Source of the DNA: Streptomyces halstedii
GTDB lineage: Bacteria; Actinomycetota; Actinomycetes; Streptomycetales; Streptomycetaceae
Assembly: GCA_000720535.1 (NCBI GenBank)
Contig: JOAZ01000011.1
Location: 186,001 to 250,000, forward strand
Length of the DNA: 64,000 nt
Direction: 5' to 3'
The notes below the pieces were generated by a model. That model was given only the letters and a program-made list of their open reading frames with translations. It searched no databases and was not told the DNA's origin. Positions 35,394 through 43,867 of this stretch are shown here, piece by piece (the stretch's first letter is position 1; every line of letters begins with the position of its first letter). The translations under genes and the position numbers were made by a program.

Positions 35394-35411
35394 GCTGCAA
35401 GAGATTGCAGC
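35394..35411. promoter_or_regulatory. MalR-type operator before the amylase gene
   Basis: GCTGCAA-gaga-TTGCAGC is a perfect inverted repeat followed closely by CAAGG. It lies about 190 bases upstream of the amylase ATG, just after a plausible -10 (GTAACT near 35383-35388), a repressing position. TTGCA half-sites are the known target type of streptomycete MalR at amylase and malE promoters. The remaining leader (35412-35590) shows no gene. Confidence 0.65.
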
Positions 35412-35596
35412 AAGGTTCTGGCAGGCGTTGCCGACGGCTCGGGCCGCCGCGCGGCGACTGCCGGGACGCACCGCTCGCCCGAGCCCAGAGGCGCGTCCGG
35501 GTTCTCCGGCGGGATCCACGCGGCCGCTCACCGCGGCCGCGTCACCGGTATCCGCGCGGTCCACCCGCCCGCGGCCCTCCCCCTGGAGTGACACGC

Positions 35597-38500
35597 ATGA
35601 GACGCATCCGCCCACGCCTGCCAGGACGCCCCCTCGGGCCGGTCCTGGCGGCGGCGGTGATCCTGGGGCTGCTCACCTCGGCCCCCGAGGCACCCCGTAC
35701 GGAGACGGCCGTGCCCGCGGCCGCCTCGGAGTCCACCGCCACCGTCTTCTACTGGACGAAGACCAAGAACTGGCCGGCGTACAACCTGCATTACGCCCCC
35801 GACGGCGGTTCCTGGACCACCGTGCCCGGCACCGCGATGGAGGCCGCCTGCACCGACTGGGTGAAACGGACGGTCAGCCTGGGCGGCGCGTCCGGCCTGG
35901 CGGCGACGTTCAACGACGGTTCCGGAGTCTGGGACAACAACGCCGGGAAGAACTACGCGCTGGGCACCGGCACCATCACCGTCAAGGACGGTGTGGTGGC
36001 CCACAGCGACCCCTGCGCGGACACCGGTACGGACCCCTCCCCCGGCGAGGGACACACCGCCGAGGTCTACTACTCCACCGCCACGGTCGGCTGGACCACC
36101 ACCAATCTGCACTACCGGCCGGCGGACGGCGTGTGGACCACCGTGCCCGGGGTCGGTATGGAACCGGCCTGCGCCGGATGGGCGCGCGCCTCGGTGAGCC
36201 TCGGCGCGGCGGCCTCGATGCAGGCGGCGTTCAACAACGGCAACGGGGTGTGGGACAACAACAACGGCGGCGACTACACGCTCCCCGCCGGACGCACCAC
36301 GGTGAAGGACCGCGAGGTCACCGCCGACGCCCCGGACCCCTGCGCGGACGGGGAACCCGACACCGAGGCGCCGACCGCCCCGGCGAAGGTCTCCGCCACC
36401 GCCGACGGGGTGTCCGTCCTGCTGACCTGGGAACCCTCCACCGACGACCGTGGAGTGACGAAGTATCAGGTGACGCGGACCGGCGGCACCAGGGGCACCG
36501 TGGTCACCGACGTCGGCTCCACGGTGTTCTCGGACACCGGGCTGGAGCCGAAGACCGCCTACAGCTGGACGGTCCGGGCCGTGGACGCGGCCGGGAACGT
36601 CTCGGCGGCCTCGGCCGCGGCCACCGCGACCACCGGTGAGCGGCCGACGGCCCCCGCCACCGGGAAACCGCTGGGCACCGATCCCCGCAAGGACCCCATC
36701 TACTTCGTGCTGACCGCCCGTTTCGCCGACGGCGACCCCTCCAACAACCGGGGCGGCAACCAGCACGGGACGTCGGGCAACGCCGCGAACGACGACCCCA
36801 TGTTCCGGGGGGACTTCAAGGGGCTGATCCAGAAGCTCGACTACATCAAGGGCCTGGGTATGTCGGCCGTCTGGATCACCCCGGTGGTGCTGAACCGGTC
36901 GGACTACGACTACCACGGCTACCACGGCTACGACTTCTACGAGGTGGACTCCCGCCTGGAGTCCGCCGGGGCCTCGTACCAGGACCTGATCGACGCGGCC
37001 CACGCCAAGGGCATGAAGATCTACCAGGACGTCGTCTACAACCACTCCTCGCGCTGGGGCGCCAAGGGCCTGTTCACGCCCACGGTGTACGGGGTCCGCG
37101 ACGCGCAGTGGAGCTGGTACTACGACGAGCGGAACGAGGGCTTCGCGTACGACGGCCTGACCGTCGAGCCCAAGTCCGGGAAGTCGTACTACAACGGCGA
37201 CCTCTGGTCCACCGCCGAGCCCTCGGGCAACACCTGCGTCGGCTGGGGCACCCCGACCGGGTCCACCTCCCCGGAGGGGTACCGGATCTACAACTGCCAG
37301 TGGCCCTCCCCCACGTCGGGCATGTTCCCCAAGGCGCTCTACCACAACTGCTGGATCGGCAACTGGGAGGGTGAGGACTCCCGTTCCTGCTGGCTGCACG
37401 ACGACCTCGCCGACTTCAACACCGAGAACGCCCAGGTCCAGAACTATCTGATCGGCGCCTACGACAAGTACATCGACATGGGCGTCGACGGCTTCCGGGT
37501 CGACACCGCCGTACACATCCCGCGCACCACCTGGAACCGCCGCTTCCTGCCCGCGATCCAGGAGCGCGTCACCCAGCGGTTCGGCGCCGAGGCCGCGGAG
37601 AACTTCTTCCTCTTCGGTGAGGTCGCCGCCTTCGTCAACGACAAGTGGAACCGGGGCTCGGTCAACCACTCGGCGCAGTTCTACACCTGGAAGGAGCGCG
37701 GGGAGTACAGCGCGGACGACGAGAAGGCCGCCCTGGAGATGTACGACGACGAGCAGCAGCGGGGCACCGGCTCCCAGCCGACCTCCACCAACGCCTTCCT
37801 GGACGGCAACAGCTACCACACCCCGGACCACAGCCGCTTCTCCGGGATGAACGTCATCGACATGCGGATGCACATGAACTTCGGTGACGCGGACAACGCC
37901 TACCACAACGGCAAGGACTCCGACGACAGTTACAACGACGCCACCTACAACGTCGTGTACGTCGACAGCCACGACTACGGCCCCAACAAGAGCAGCGAGC
38001 GGTACGCGGGCGGCACCGACGCCTGGGCCGAGAACATGTCGCTGATGTGGACGTTCCGGGGTATCCCCACGCTCTACTACGGCTCCGAGATCGAGTTCCA
38101 GGCCGGTAAGCGGATCGACTGCGGGCCCTCCTGCCCGCTGGCCTCGACCGGGCGCGCGTACTTCGGGGACCACCTCGCAGGGGACGTGACGGCCTCCGGT
38201 TTCGGGACGGTCGGCTCCGCGTCCGGCCCGGTCGCCGGCACCCTGGCGAAGCCGCTGGTCAAGCACGTGCAGCGGCTCAACCAGATCCGCCGCGCGGTGC
38301 CGGCCCTCCAGATGGGCCAGTACTCCACGGAGGGCATCAGCGGCTCGATGGCGTACAAGCGCCGCTACACCGACGCGGCGAGCGGCACCGACAGCTTCGC
38401 GCTGGTGACGGTCACCGGCGGGGCCACCTACACGGGCATCCCGGACGGCAGGTACACGGACGCCGTCACCGGGGACACCCAGGTGGTGACCGGGGGCAGG

Positions 38501-38611
38501 CTCACGGTCGCGGCGCCCGGCAAGGGCAATCTGCGGGTGTACGTCCTGGACCTGGGCGGCAAGAACGCCGCGCCGGGGAAGATCGGGACGGCGGGGCCCT
38601 ACCTGAAGTGA
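35597..38611 (+). CDS. Secreted GH13 alpha-amylase with two CBM25-like starch-binding domains
   Basis: Secreted amylase of 1004 residues. Order: signal peptide to about residue 45; two repeated CBM25-like domains (ATVFYWTKTKNWPAYNLHYAPDG... and AEVYYSTATVGWTTTNLHYRPADG...), each with the W-x-NLHY pattern; a fibronectin type III domain (APTAPAKVSATADG); then the GH13 barrel from KDPIYFVLTARFADGD. Catalytic residues: nucleophile Asp in GVDGFRVDTAVHI, acid/base Glu in FFLFGEVAAF, third Asp in VYVDSHDYGP. A C-terminal beta domain ends the protein. ATG 35597 follows GGAG. It supplies maltodextrins for the agl-type importer and is probably under MalR-like control. Confidence 0.92.
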   Translation: MRRIRPRLPGRPLGPVLAAAVILGLLTSAPEAPRTETAVPAAASESTATVFYWTKTKNWPAYNLHYAPDGGSWTTVPGTAMEAACTDWVKRTVSLGGASGLAATFNDGSGVWDNNAGKNYALGTGTITVKDGVVAHSDPCADTGTDPSPGEGHTAEVYYSTATVGWTTTNLHYRPADGVWTTVPGVGMEPACAGWARASVSLGAAASMQAAFNNGNGVWDNNNGGDYTLPAGRTTVKDREVTADAPDPCADGEPDTEAPTAPAKVSATADGVSVLLTWEPSTDDRGVTKYQVTRTGGTRGTVVTDVGSTVFSDTGLEPKTAYSWTVRAVDAAGNVSAASAAATATTGERPTAPATGKPLGTDPRKDPIYFVLTARFADGDPSNNRGGNQHGTSGNAANDDPMFRGDFKGLIQKLDYIKGLGMSAVWITPVVLNRSDYDYHGYHGYDFYEVDSRLESAGASYQDLIDAAHAKGMKIYQDVVYNHSSRWGAKGLFTPTVYGVRDAQWSWYYDERNEGFAYDGLTVEPKSGKSYYNGDLWSTAEPSGNTCVGWGTPTGSTSPEGYRIYNCQWPSPTSGMFPKALYHNCWIGNWEGEDSRSCWLHDDLADFNTENAQVQNYLIGAYDKYIDMGVDGFRVDTAVHIPRTTWNRRFLPAIQERVTQRFGAEAAENFFLFGEVAAFVNDKWNRGSVNHSAQFYTWKERGEYSADDEKAALEMYDDEQQRGTGSQPTSTNAFLDGNSYHTPDHSRFSGMNVIDMRMHMNFGDADNAYHNGKDSDDSYNDATYNVVYVDSHDYGPNKSSERYAGGTDAWAENMSLMWTFRGIPTLYYGSEIEFQAGKRIDCGPSCPLASTGRAYFGDHLAGDVTASGFGTVGSASGPVAGTLAKPLVKHVQRLNQIRRAVPALQMGQYSTEGISGSMAYKRRYTDAASGTDSFALVTVTGGATYTGIPDGRYTDAVTGDTQVVTGGRLTVAAPGKGNLRVYVLDLGGKNAAPGKIGTAGPYLK

Positions 38612-38620
38612 CCTGGGGCG

Positions 38621-38664
38621 GGGCGGGGACGGGCCACGCCGTGCGGCGCGGCCCGCTCCCGCCC
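38621..38664. terminator. Terminator between amylase and methyltransferase genes
   Basis: A 15-base stem with two mismatches (arms 38621-38635 and 38650-38664), with a further small hairpin CGCC/GGCG in the loop. It is placed between convergent genes and can serve both. Confidence 0.65.
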
Positions 38665-38720
38665 TTCGCCGTGCCGAGCCAGTACCGGCCCACACCGGGC
38701 CGGGCCGTGCCGTGCCGTGG

Positions 38721-39464
38721 TCAGGCCAGCACGAGCAGGTCCATCCAACTGGTGGCGGGCTCGCGCGGATCGGCCGCGGCGGCCCGGCGCAGCTGTTCCA
38801 GACCTCGCGCGTAGGCCTCGTCCGGCAGGGCCCGCAGTTTGGAGTCGGTCTCGCGCCGCAGCCGGCCGGCGTACGCGGCGAGGGTGGGGGCCGACTCCTG
38901 GGGCAGGGAGCGCAGCAGCACGGTGCGGCCGAAGCCGGCGTCGGCGAAGACCTCGGTCACCCGCCCGAGTCCGGGGTAGCCGTCGATGCCCCGGGCGGTC
39001 TCGGGGAAGAAGCGGACGCGCAGGTCGCGGTCGCAGCGTCCGGGGAAGGTGTTGCGGATGAGGACGGGGGCGCCGGGTCTGAGGGCGCGGCGCAGTTCAC
39101 GGGCGGCCGCCGCGGGATCGGTCAGGTGGTGCAGGACCGAGCCGAGCCAGGCGGCGTCCGCGCTCGCGTCGGGGACGGGCAGGGCCTCGGCGCGCCCGTC
39201 GAGGGCCTCGATCCCGTCCCCGGCCGGGATGAGGGCGCGCATCGCGGCGGCGGGTTCCACGGCGAGCACCCGTACGCCGAACCAGTCCCGGAAGGCCGTG
39301 GCGAATCCGCCGGTCCCCGCGCCGACGTCCAGGACGGTCATGCCGGGGCGCAGCCCCGCGGTCTCGGCGATCGTCTCCCGCCAGGCCGTGAGCCCTTCCC
39401 GGGGGATCTCCCGGGCGGCCCGGTAGTCGGCGGCGGCCTGGGCGTCGTACGCGGTCGGTGCCAT
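38721..39464 (-). CDS. Class I SAM-dependent methyltransferase
   Basis: Methyltransferase of 247 residues with motif I GMTVLDVGAGTGGFATAF near residue 40, the acidic end of strand 2 (VLAVEPAAAM), and LGSVLHHLTDPAAAARELRRALRPGAPVLIRNTF for motifs III-V, a Methyltransf_11 pattern. The substrate is unknown. I chose ATG 39464, preceded by AGGAGGC; longer in-frame sequence upstream is galM antisense. It is separated from galM by a terminator and appears monocistronic. Confidence 0.85.
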   Translation of the reverse strand: MAPTAYDAQAAADYRAAREIPREGLTAWRETIAETAGLRPGMTVLDVGAGTGGFATAFRDWFGVRVLAVEPAAAMRALIPAGDGIEALDGRAEALPVPDASADAAWLGSVLHHLTDPAAAARELRRALRPGAPVLIRNTFPGRCDRDLRVRFFPETARGIDGYPGLGRVTEVFADAGFGRTVLLRSLPQESAPTLAAYAGRLRRETDSKLRALPDEAYARGLEQLRRAAAADPREPATSWMDLLVLA

Positions 39465-39577
39465 GGGGTGCCTCCTGGGGCCTTCGGCGCTCGGCGGACG
39501 GGCCCCGATCGGCGTCGCACGCGGCGGGCGGCGGCGCGCGGGTCCCGCCCGGGGCGCCGTCAGCGTACCCGCGCCGA

Positions 39578-39607
39578 GCCCCGCGCCAGGGGTACGGGGC
39601 GCGGGGC
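39578..39607 (-). terminator. Terminator of the arabinose-type ABC operon
   Basis: GCCCCGCGCC and GGCGCGGGGC form a perfect ten-base stem around a ten-base loop, 15 bases after the galM stop codon. The rest of the 39465-39577 gap shows nothing further. Confidence 0.65.
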
Positions 39608-39622
39608 GGGGGCGGTGCCCGT

Positions 39623-40696
39623 TCAGTCGCGCGCGCTCAGCTGCGGGAAGCGCAACTCGGTGCGGCTGGTGGCCTGTTCGCCGGGGCGCAGCACGGTGCC
39701 GGGGAAGTCGGGGCGGTTGGGGGCGTCGGGCAGGTGCTGGGTCTCCAGGCACACCGCACCGTGGCGTTCGTGGCGTCGGCCGGTGGCGTCGGTGAACCGG
39801 CCGTCCAACTGGTTGGCCGTGTACACCTGGATGCCCGGCCGGGTCGTCCACACCTCCAGCACGAGGCCCCCGTCCGGCGCGGTGAGCCGGGCGGCGCGGC
39901 GCGGTGAGCCGTCCGGCGCGTCCCGCAGCACCCAGCAGTGGTCGAAGCCGCCCGCCGCGCGCAGTTGGGCGTCGTCCAGGCCGAGGCGCTCCCCGAGGAC
40001 CCGCGGTTCGGTGAGGTCGAAGGGGGTGCCCTTGACGTCGGCGGCGGGCCCGAGCGGGATGCCGCCGTCGTCCACGGGCAGATAGGCGTCGGCGTCGACC
40101 TCCAGGCGGTGGCCGAGGACGTCGCCCTGACCCGCCAGGTCGAAGTAGGCGTGGTTGGTGAGGTTGAGGACGGTGGGGCGGTCGGTGACGGAGGCGTAGT
40201 CGATGGCGAGGGTGCCGGCGGTGTCCAGGGTGTAGGTGACGGTGGTGTCCAGCGCTCCGGGGAAGCCCATGTCGCCGTCGGGGCTGTGCAGGGTGAGCCG
40301 GACGGACGCGGTGTCGTCGGTGCGGTCCCCGGCCGCCTCCCACACCTTGGTGTGGAACCCGCCGGGCCCGCCGTGCAGGGCGTGGCCCCGGTCGTTGGCG
40401 GGGACGCGGTGGTCGGTGCCGTCCAGGGTGAAGCGGCCGTGCGCGATGCGGTTGGCGTAACGCCCGACGACCGCCCCGAAGTAGGGGTGTCCGGCGGTGT
40501 AGTCGTCGATGCCGGCGAGCGACCGTACGACGGGGACGGCGGCTCCGGAGGCGTCGGGGACGGTGAGGCGGTGCAGGGTGGCGCCGTAGGTCAGTACCTC
40601 GGCCCGCACGCCCGTGCCGCTGTCGAGGGTCCACCGATGGGTCTCGGTGCCGTGGGCGGGGCCGAAGGGGGCGCGGTGCACGGTGGGGCGCGGCAT
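39623..40696 (-). CDS. galM: Aldose 1-epimerase
   Basis: Mutarotase of 357 residues that interconverts alpha and beta anomers of aldoses in the cytoplasm. Family motifs: VVGRYANRIAHGRFTLDG, NDRGHALHGGPGGFH with the first catalytic His, VLNLTNHAYFDLAG with the second His, and HGAVCLETQHLPDAPNRPDFP with the catalytic Glu. It overlaps the LacI gene by one base (TGATG) and is last in the operon. It would convert the beta anomer released by the GH127 enzyme or delivered by the importer; L-arabinose and galactose are both accepted by members of the family. Confidence 0.92.
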   Translation of the reverse strand: MPRPTVHRAPFGPAHGTETHRWTLDSGTGVRAEVLTYGATLHRLTVPDASGAAVPVVRSLAGIDDYTAGHPYFGAVVGRYANRIAHGRFTLDGTDHRVPANDRGHALHGGPGGFHTKVWEAAGDRTDDTASVRLTLHSPDGDMGFPGALDTTVTYTLDTAGTLAIDYASVTDRPTVLNLTNHAYFDLAGQGDVLGHRLEVDADAYLPVDDGGIPLGPAADVKGTPFDLTEPRVLGERLGLDDAQLRAAGGFDHCWVLRDAPDGSPRRAARLTAPDGGLVLEVWTTRPGIQVYTANQLDGRFTDATGRRHERHGAVCLETQHLPDAPNRPDFPGTVLRPGEQATSRTELRFPQLSARD

Positions 40697-41733
40697 CAGT
40701 GGTCCTCGGGGTGGCCGGAGTCGGACCCGGGCGTGGTGGATTCGCGGACGACCAGGCGGTGGCCGGGTCGTGGCCGGCGTGGTTCGGCCGCGGCCTCGCC
40801 GGAGAGCCGTGCGACGAGGCTGTCCACGGCGAGGCGGGCGATGGCCGCCTTGTCCGGGGCGATGGTGGTGAGCGTGGTGGTGGTGTAGCGGCTCTCCTCG
40901 ATGTCGTCGAAGCCGACGACGGCGATGTCCTCGGGGATGCGCAGTCCGCGTTCGGTGAGGGTCCGCATCGCGCCGATGGCGATGAGGTCGTTGTACGCGA
41001 ACACGGCGTCGGGCCGGACGCCCCGGTCCAGCAGGGCTGCCATGGCGGTGGCGCCGTCCTCGCGGCCGTAGCCGTCGGTGACGACCACGAGGGACTCGTC
41101 GGGTGCGATCCCGGCGGCGGCGAGCTCCTCGCGCCAGCCCCGCAACCGCAGGTGCGCGGGCTGGCGTTCGCGGCCGGTGCGCGAGCCGAGGAAGGCGATG
41201 TGCCGGTGGCCGAGGCCGAGCAGATGGCGTACGGCCTCGCGGGCGGCGGCCACGTTGTCGATGGCGATGTGGTCGTAGGGGGCCTCGTACTCGCGCTCGC
41301 CGAGCAGGACCAGCGGTGCCGTCTCGGTGCGGGCCATGAGGTCCTCGGTCTCCAGGTGGATCGGGCTGAGGATGAGCCCGTCGATCACATGGGACCGGAA
41401 GCCCTGGCTGACCAGGAGCTCCTTCTCGCGCAGCCCGGCGGTGTGGTCGACCAGGACGGTGTAGTCGTGGCGGGCGGCCGCGTCCACGACCTCACCGGCG
41501 AGTTCGGCGAAGTACGGGTTGCCGAACTCGGGCACCGCGAGGGCGATGATGCCGGTGCGGCCCTTGCGCAGATGGCGTGCGGTGAGGTTCGGCCGGTAGC
41601 CGAGGTCGTCGATGGCCTGCTGGACCCTGGCGCGCATGGCCGGGGTGACGTGCTGGTAGTTGTTGACCACGTTCGACACGGTCTTGATGGACACGCCCGC
41701 CCGTTGCGCAACGTCCTTGAGGCTGACGCCCAC
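40696..41733 (-). CDS. LacI-family regulator within the arabinose/galactose-type ABC operon
   Basis: Regulator of 345 residues with GVSLKDVAQRAGVSIKTVSNVVNNYQHVTPAMRARVQQAIDDLGYRPN at the N-terminus; the specificity positions are Ile-Lys-Asn. The effector domain follows (GIIALAVPEFGNPYFAELAGEVV, FAYNDLIAIGAMRTL). Start is GTG 41733 with AAGGAG upstream. It lies between the permease genes and galM, so it is encoded inside the unit it probably controls. Its recognition helix closely matches that of the LacI protein at 50585-51604, and both lie in the region with AACGTT palindromes. Confidence 0.88.
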   Translation of the reverse strand: MGVSLKDVAQRAGVSIKTVSNVVNNYQHVTPAMRARVQQAIDDLGYRPNLTARHLRKGRTGIIALAVPEFGNPYFAELAGEVVDAAARHDYTVLVDHTAGLREKELLVSQGFRSHVIDGLILSPIHLETEDLMARTETAPLVLLGEREYEAPYDHIAIDNVAAAREAVRHLLGLGHRHIAFLGSRTGRERQPAHLRLRGWREELAAAGIAPDESLVVVTDGYGREDGATAMAALLDRGVRPDAVFAYNDLIAIGAMRTLTERGLRIPEDIAVVGFDDIEESRYTTTTLTTIAPDKAAIARLAVDSLVARLSGEAAAEPRRPRPGHRLVVRESTTPGSDSGHPEDH

Positions 41734-41789
41734 GGCACTCCTTGGTTCGGCTTGACTCGGTGGTTCGGCTCGGCACGGCGCTCCCGTCG

Positions 41790-42854
41790 TCAGGTCGTTC
41801 TCCGACTGCGCGCCAGGTAGCGCTGGGCCACCACGACAACGATAAGGAAACCTCCGCTGACGACCGACTGGTACGAGGAGTTGAGCGAGCCGATCTGGTT
41901 GATCAGGTTCTGGATGACGGCCAGCAGCAGGACGCCCCAGAGGGTGCCGCTGACCGAGCCCGCGCCCCCGACGAGGAGCGTGCCGCCGATCACGACGGCG
42001 GAGATCGCGTCGAGTTCCATGCCGACGCCGACGATGGTGACGCCGGAGGACAGCCGGGCCGCGTTGAGGGCTCCGGCGAGGCCGGCCAGCAGACCGCTGA
42101 GGGTGTAGACGAGGATCTTGGTCCGGGCGACGGGCAGGCCCATCAGGGTGGCGGCGTCGCTGCTGCCGCCGACGGCGAAGAGCGTCTGCCCGAACGAGGT
42201 GCGCTGGAGGACGAGTCCGCCCGCCCCGAACAGCACCAGGGCGATGAGCAGCGGGTGGCCGAAGCCCCAGACGCTTCCCTGGCCCAGTTCGCCGAAGGCG
42301 GAGTCCTTGGGGACCAGGTAGGTGGTGGCGCCCTCGTCGGTGAGGGCGAGGAGCAGGCCGCGGGCGCCCAGCAGGGTGGCGAGGGTGATGATGAAGGGCG
42401 CCATGTTGCCCCGGGCGATCAGCAGCCCGTTCAGCAGGCCGATCGCGCCGCACACCGCGAGGGGGACGAGCAGCGCCGGCAGGAGGCCGTACTGCGAGGC
42501 CCAGGCGGCGAGTACCCCGCCGAGGGCGAACACCGAGCCCACCGAGAGGTCGATGCCGCCGGTGATGATGACCAGGGTCATGCCGAGGGCGACGACGGCG
42601 AGGAACGAGGCCTGGATGGTGATGCCGCGGGCGTTGTCCAGGGAGGCGAACGTCGGATAGATGAAGGACGCGGCGATCACGACGGTCAGCAGGACCGCCA
42701 GTACGCCCTGGCGCTGGAGGAGTTCGGCGGCGCGCTGCCCGGCGGAGGGGCGGGTGGCGGCGTCCGCGGGGCGGGGCGGGGGTCCGTCCGGCCGTGCGGC
42801 CGGGGTGCGCCGGGCCGGGGCCCGGACGGCGGGGGCGGGTGTGGTTTCGTTCAT
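41790..42854 (-). CDS. Sugar ABC transporter permease (RbsC/YtfT/YjfF type), second copy
   Basis: Permease of 354 residues with a Pro/Arg-rich N-terminus and eight to ten helices. The BPD_transp_2 signature is MTLVIITGGIDLSVGSVFALGG, followed by GNMAPFIITLATLLGARGL and GGTLLVGGAGSVSGTLWGVLLL. Its ATG overlaps the previous permease stop by four bases. The two permeases would form a heterodimer as in the E. coli galactofuranose transporter. The reading frame is open far upstream into the ATPase gene, but the coding start is fixed by the overlap. Confidence 0.9.
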   Translation of the reverse strand: MNETTPAPAVRAPARRTPAARPDGPPPRPADAATRPSAGQRAAELLQRQGVLAVLLTVVIAASFIYPTFASLDNARGITIQASFLAVVALGMTLVIITGGIDLSVGSVFALGGVLAAWASQYGLLPALLVPLAVCGAIGLLNGLLIARGNMAPFIITLATLLGARGLLLALTDEGATTYLVPKDSAFGELGQGSVWGFGHPLLIALVLFGAGGLVLQRTSFGQTLFAVGGSSDAATLMGLPVARTKILVYTLSGLLAGLAGALNAARLSSGVTIVGVGMELDAISAVVIGGTLLVGGAGSVSGTLWGVLLLAVIQNLINQIGSLNSSYQSVVSGGFLIVVVVAQRYLARSRRTT

Positions 42855-43867
42855 CGGGACCGACGCTCCCGGGCGACGTAGACGGCGGCGACGATGATGG
42901 CCGCCTGGGCGATCTGTGCGGTGGAGTCGGGCAGGTCGTGCTTGACGAGGGTGGCGCGCAGCAGCTGCATCAGCAGGGCGCCGGCCACGGTGCCCAGGAC
43001 GCGGACGGAGCCGCCGCTGAGCGGGGTGCCGCCGACGACGACGGCGGTGATGGCGGACAGCTCCATCAGGGTCCCCAGCGAGGACGGGTCGCTCGCGGTG
43101 AGCCGCGCGGTGGCGAGGATGCCGGCGAGTGCGGCGAAGACGCCGCAGAGCACGTACACGCCGATGAGGACGCGCTTGACGGGCAGTCCGGCCAGCGCGG
43201 CGGCCGAGCGGTTGCCGCCGACGGCGACGATCTGCCGTCCGAACGTGGTGCGCCGCACCAGGAAGGCGACGGCGAGCGCGAGCAGTCCGGCGATCCAGAC
43301 GACCAGCGGGACACCGAGGAAGGAGCCGGTGCCGAGCGAGAGCAGGTCGGGGTTGACGATCTGCTTGAGCTGGCCGTCGGCCACCACCAGGGCCAGTCCG
43401 CGTCCGCCGACGAAGAGGGCGAGCGTGGCAACGATGGGTTGCAGCCCGATGAGGGAGACCAGGGCGCCGTTGACCGCTCCGACGACCGCGCCCGCCAGGA
43501 GCGCGACGACGAGGGCGGGCACCAGGCCGTATCCGAGGTAGAGCGGGAGGAAGGCGGCGGCCAGCGCCATGGTCGAGCCGACGGACAGGTCCACGCCCTC
43601 GGTGCCGATGACCAGGGCCATACCGAGGGCCACGATGACGATGGGGGCGACCTGGACCAGCTGGGTGCGGAAGTTGTCGGCGGTCATGAAGTGGTCGGTG
43701 AACAGGGCGTTGAAGAGCAGCAGCGCCGCGACGGCCACGTAGACGCCGTACTCCTGGTACCAGGCGGGGTCGCGCAGCCGGGCGAGCGGGGAGGCGGGGC
43801 GGTCGGGCCCGGCCGGGTCCGCGGGCTGTGCGGGGCCCGGGGACGGGGTGACGGCGGCCTGGGTCAT
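42851..43867 (-). CDS. Sugar ABC transporter permease (RbsC/YtfT type), first copy
   Basis: Permease of 338 residues with the family signature MALVIGTEGVDLSVGSTMALAA, then LQPIVATLALFVGGRGLALV and GGTPLSGGSVRVLGTVAGALLM. Its ATG overlaps the expected stop of the ATPase gene (ATGA at 43864-43867), which shows where the ATPase frame was meant to end. It pairs with the permease downstream. Confidence 0.9.
   Translation of the reverse strand: MTQAAVTPSPGPAQPADPAGPDRPASPLARLRDPAWYQEYGVYVAVAALLLFNALFTDHFMTADNFRTQLVQVAPIVIVALGMALVIGTEGVDLSVGSTMALAAAFLPLYLGYGLVPALVVALLAGAVVGAVNGALVSLIGLQPIVATLALFVGGRGLALVVADGQLKQIVNPDLLSLGTGSFLGVPLVVWIAGLLALAVAFLVRRTTFGRQIVAVGGNRSAAALAGLPVKRVLIGVYVLCGVFAALAGILATARLTASDPSSLGTLMELSAITAVVVGGTPLSGGSVRVLGTVAGALLMQLLRATLVKHDLPDSTAQIAQAAIIVAAVYVARERRSR

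Noticed and set aside
35405-35596. Longer N-terminus for the secreted amylase
   Set aside because: The in-frame extension overlaps the operator and promoter region and would destroy the signal peptide.
38721-40634. A 637-residue protein including the methyltransferase
   Set aside because: The upstream part is an out-of-frame reading of galM. The methyltransferase has its own ATG and ribosome site at 39464.
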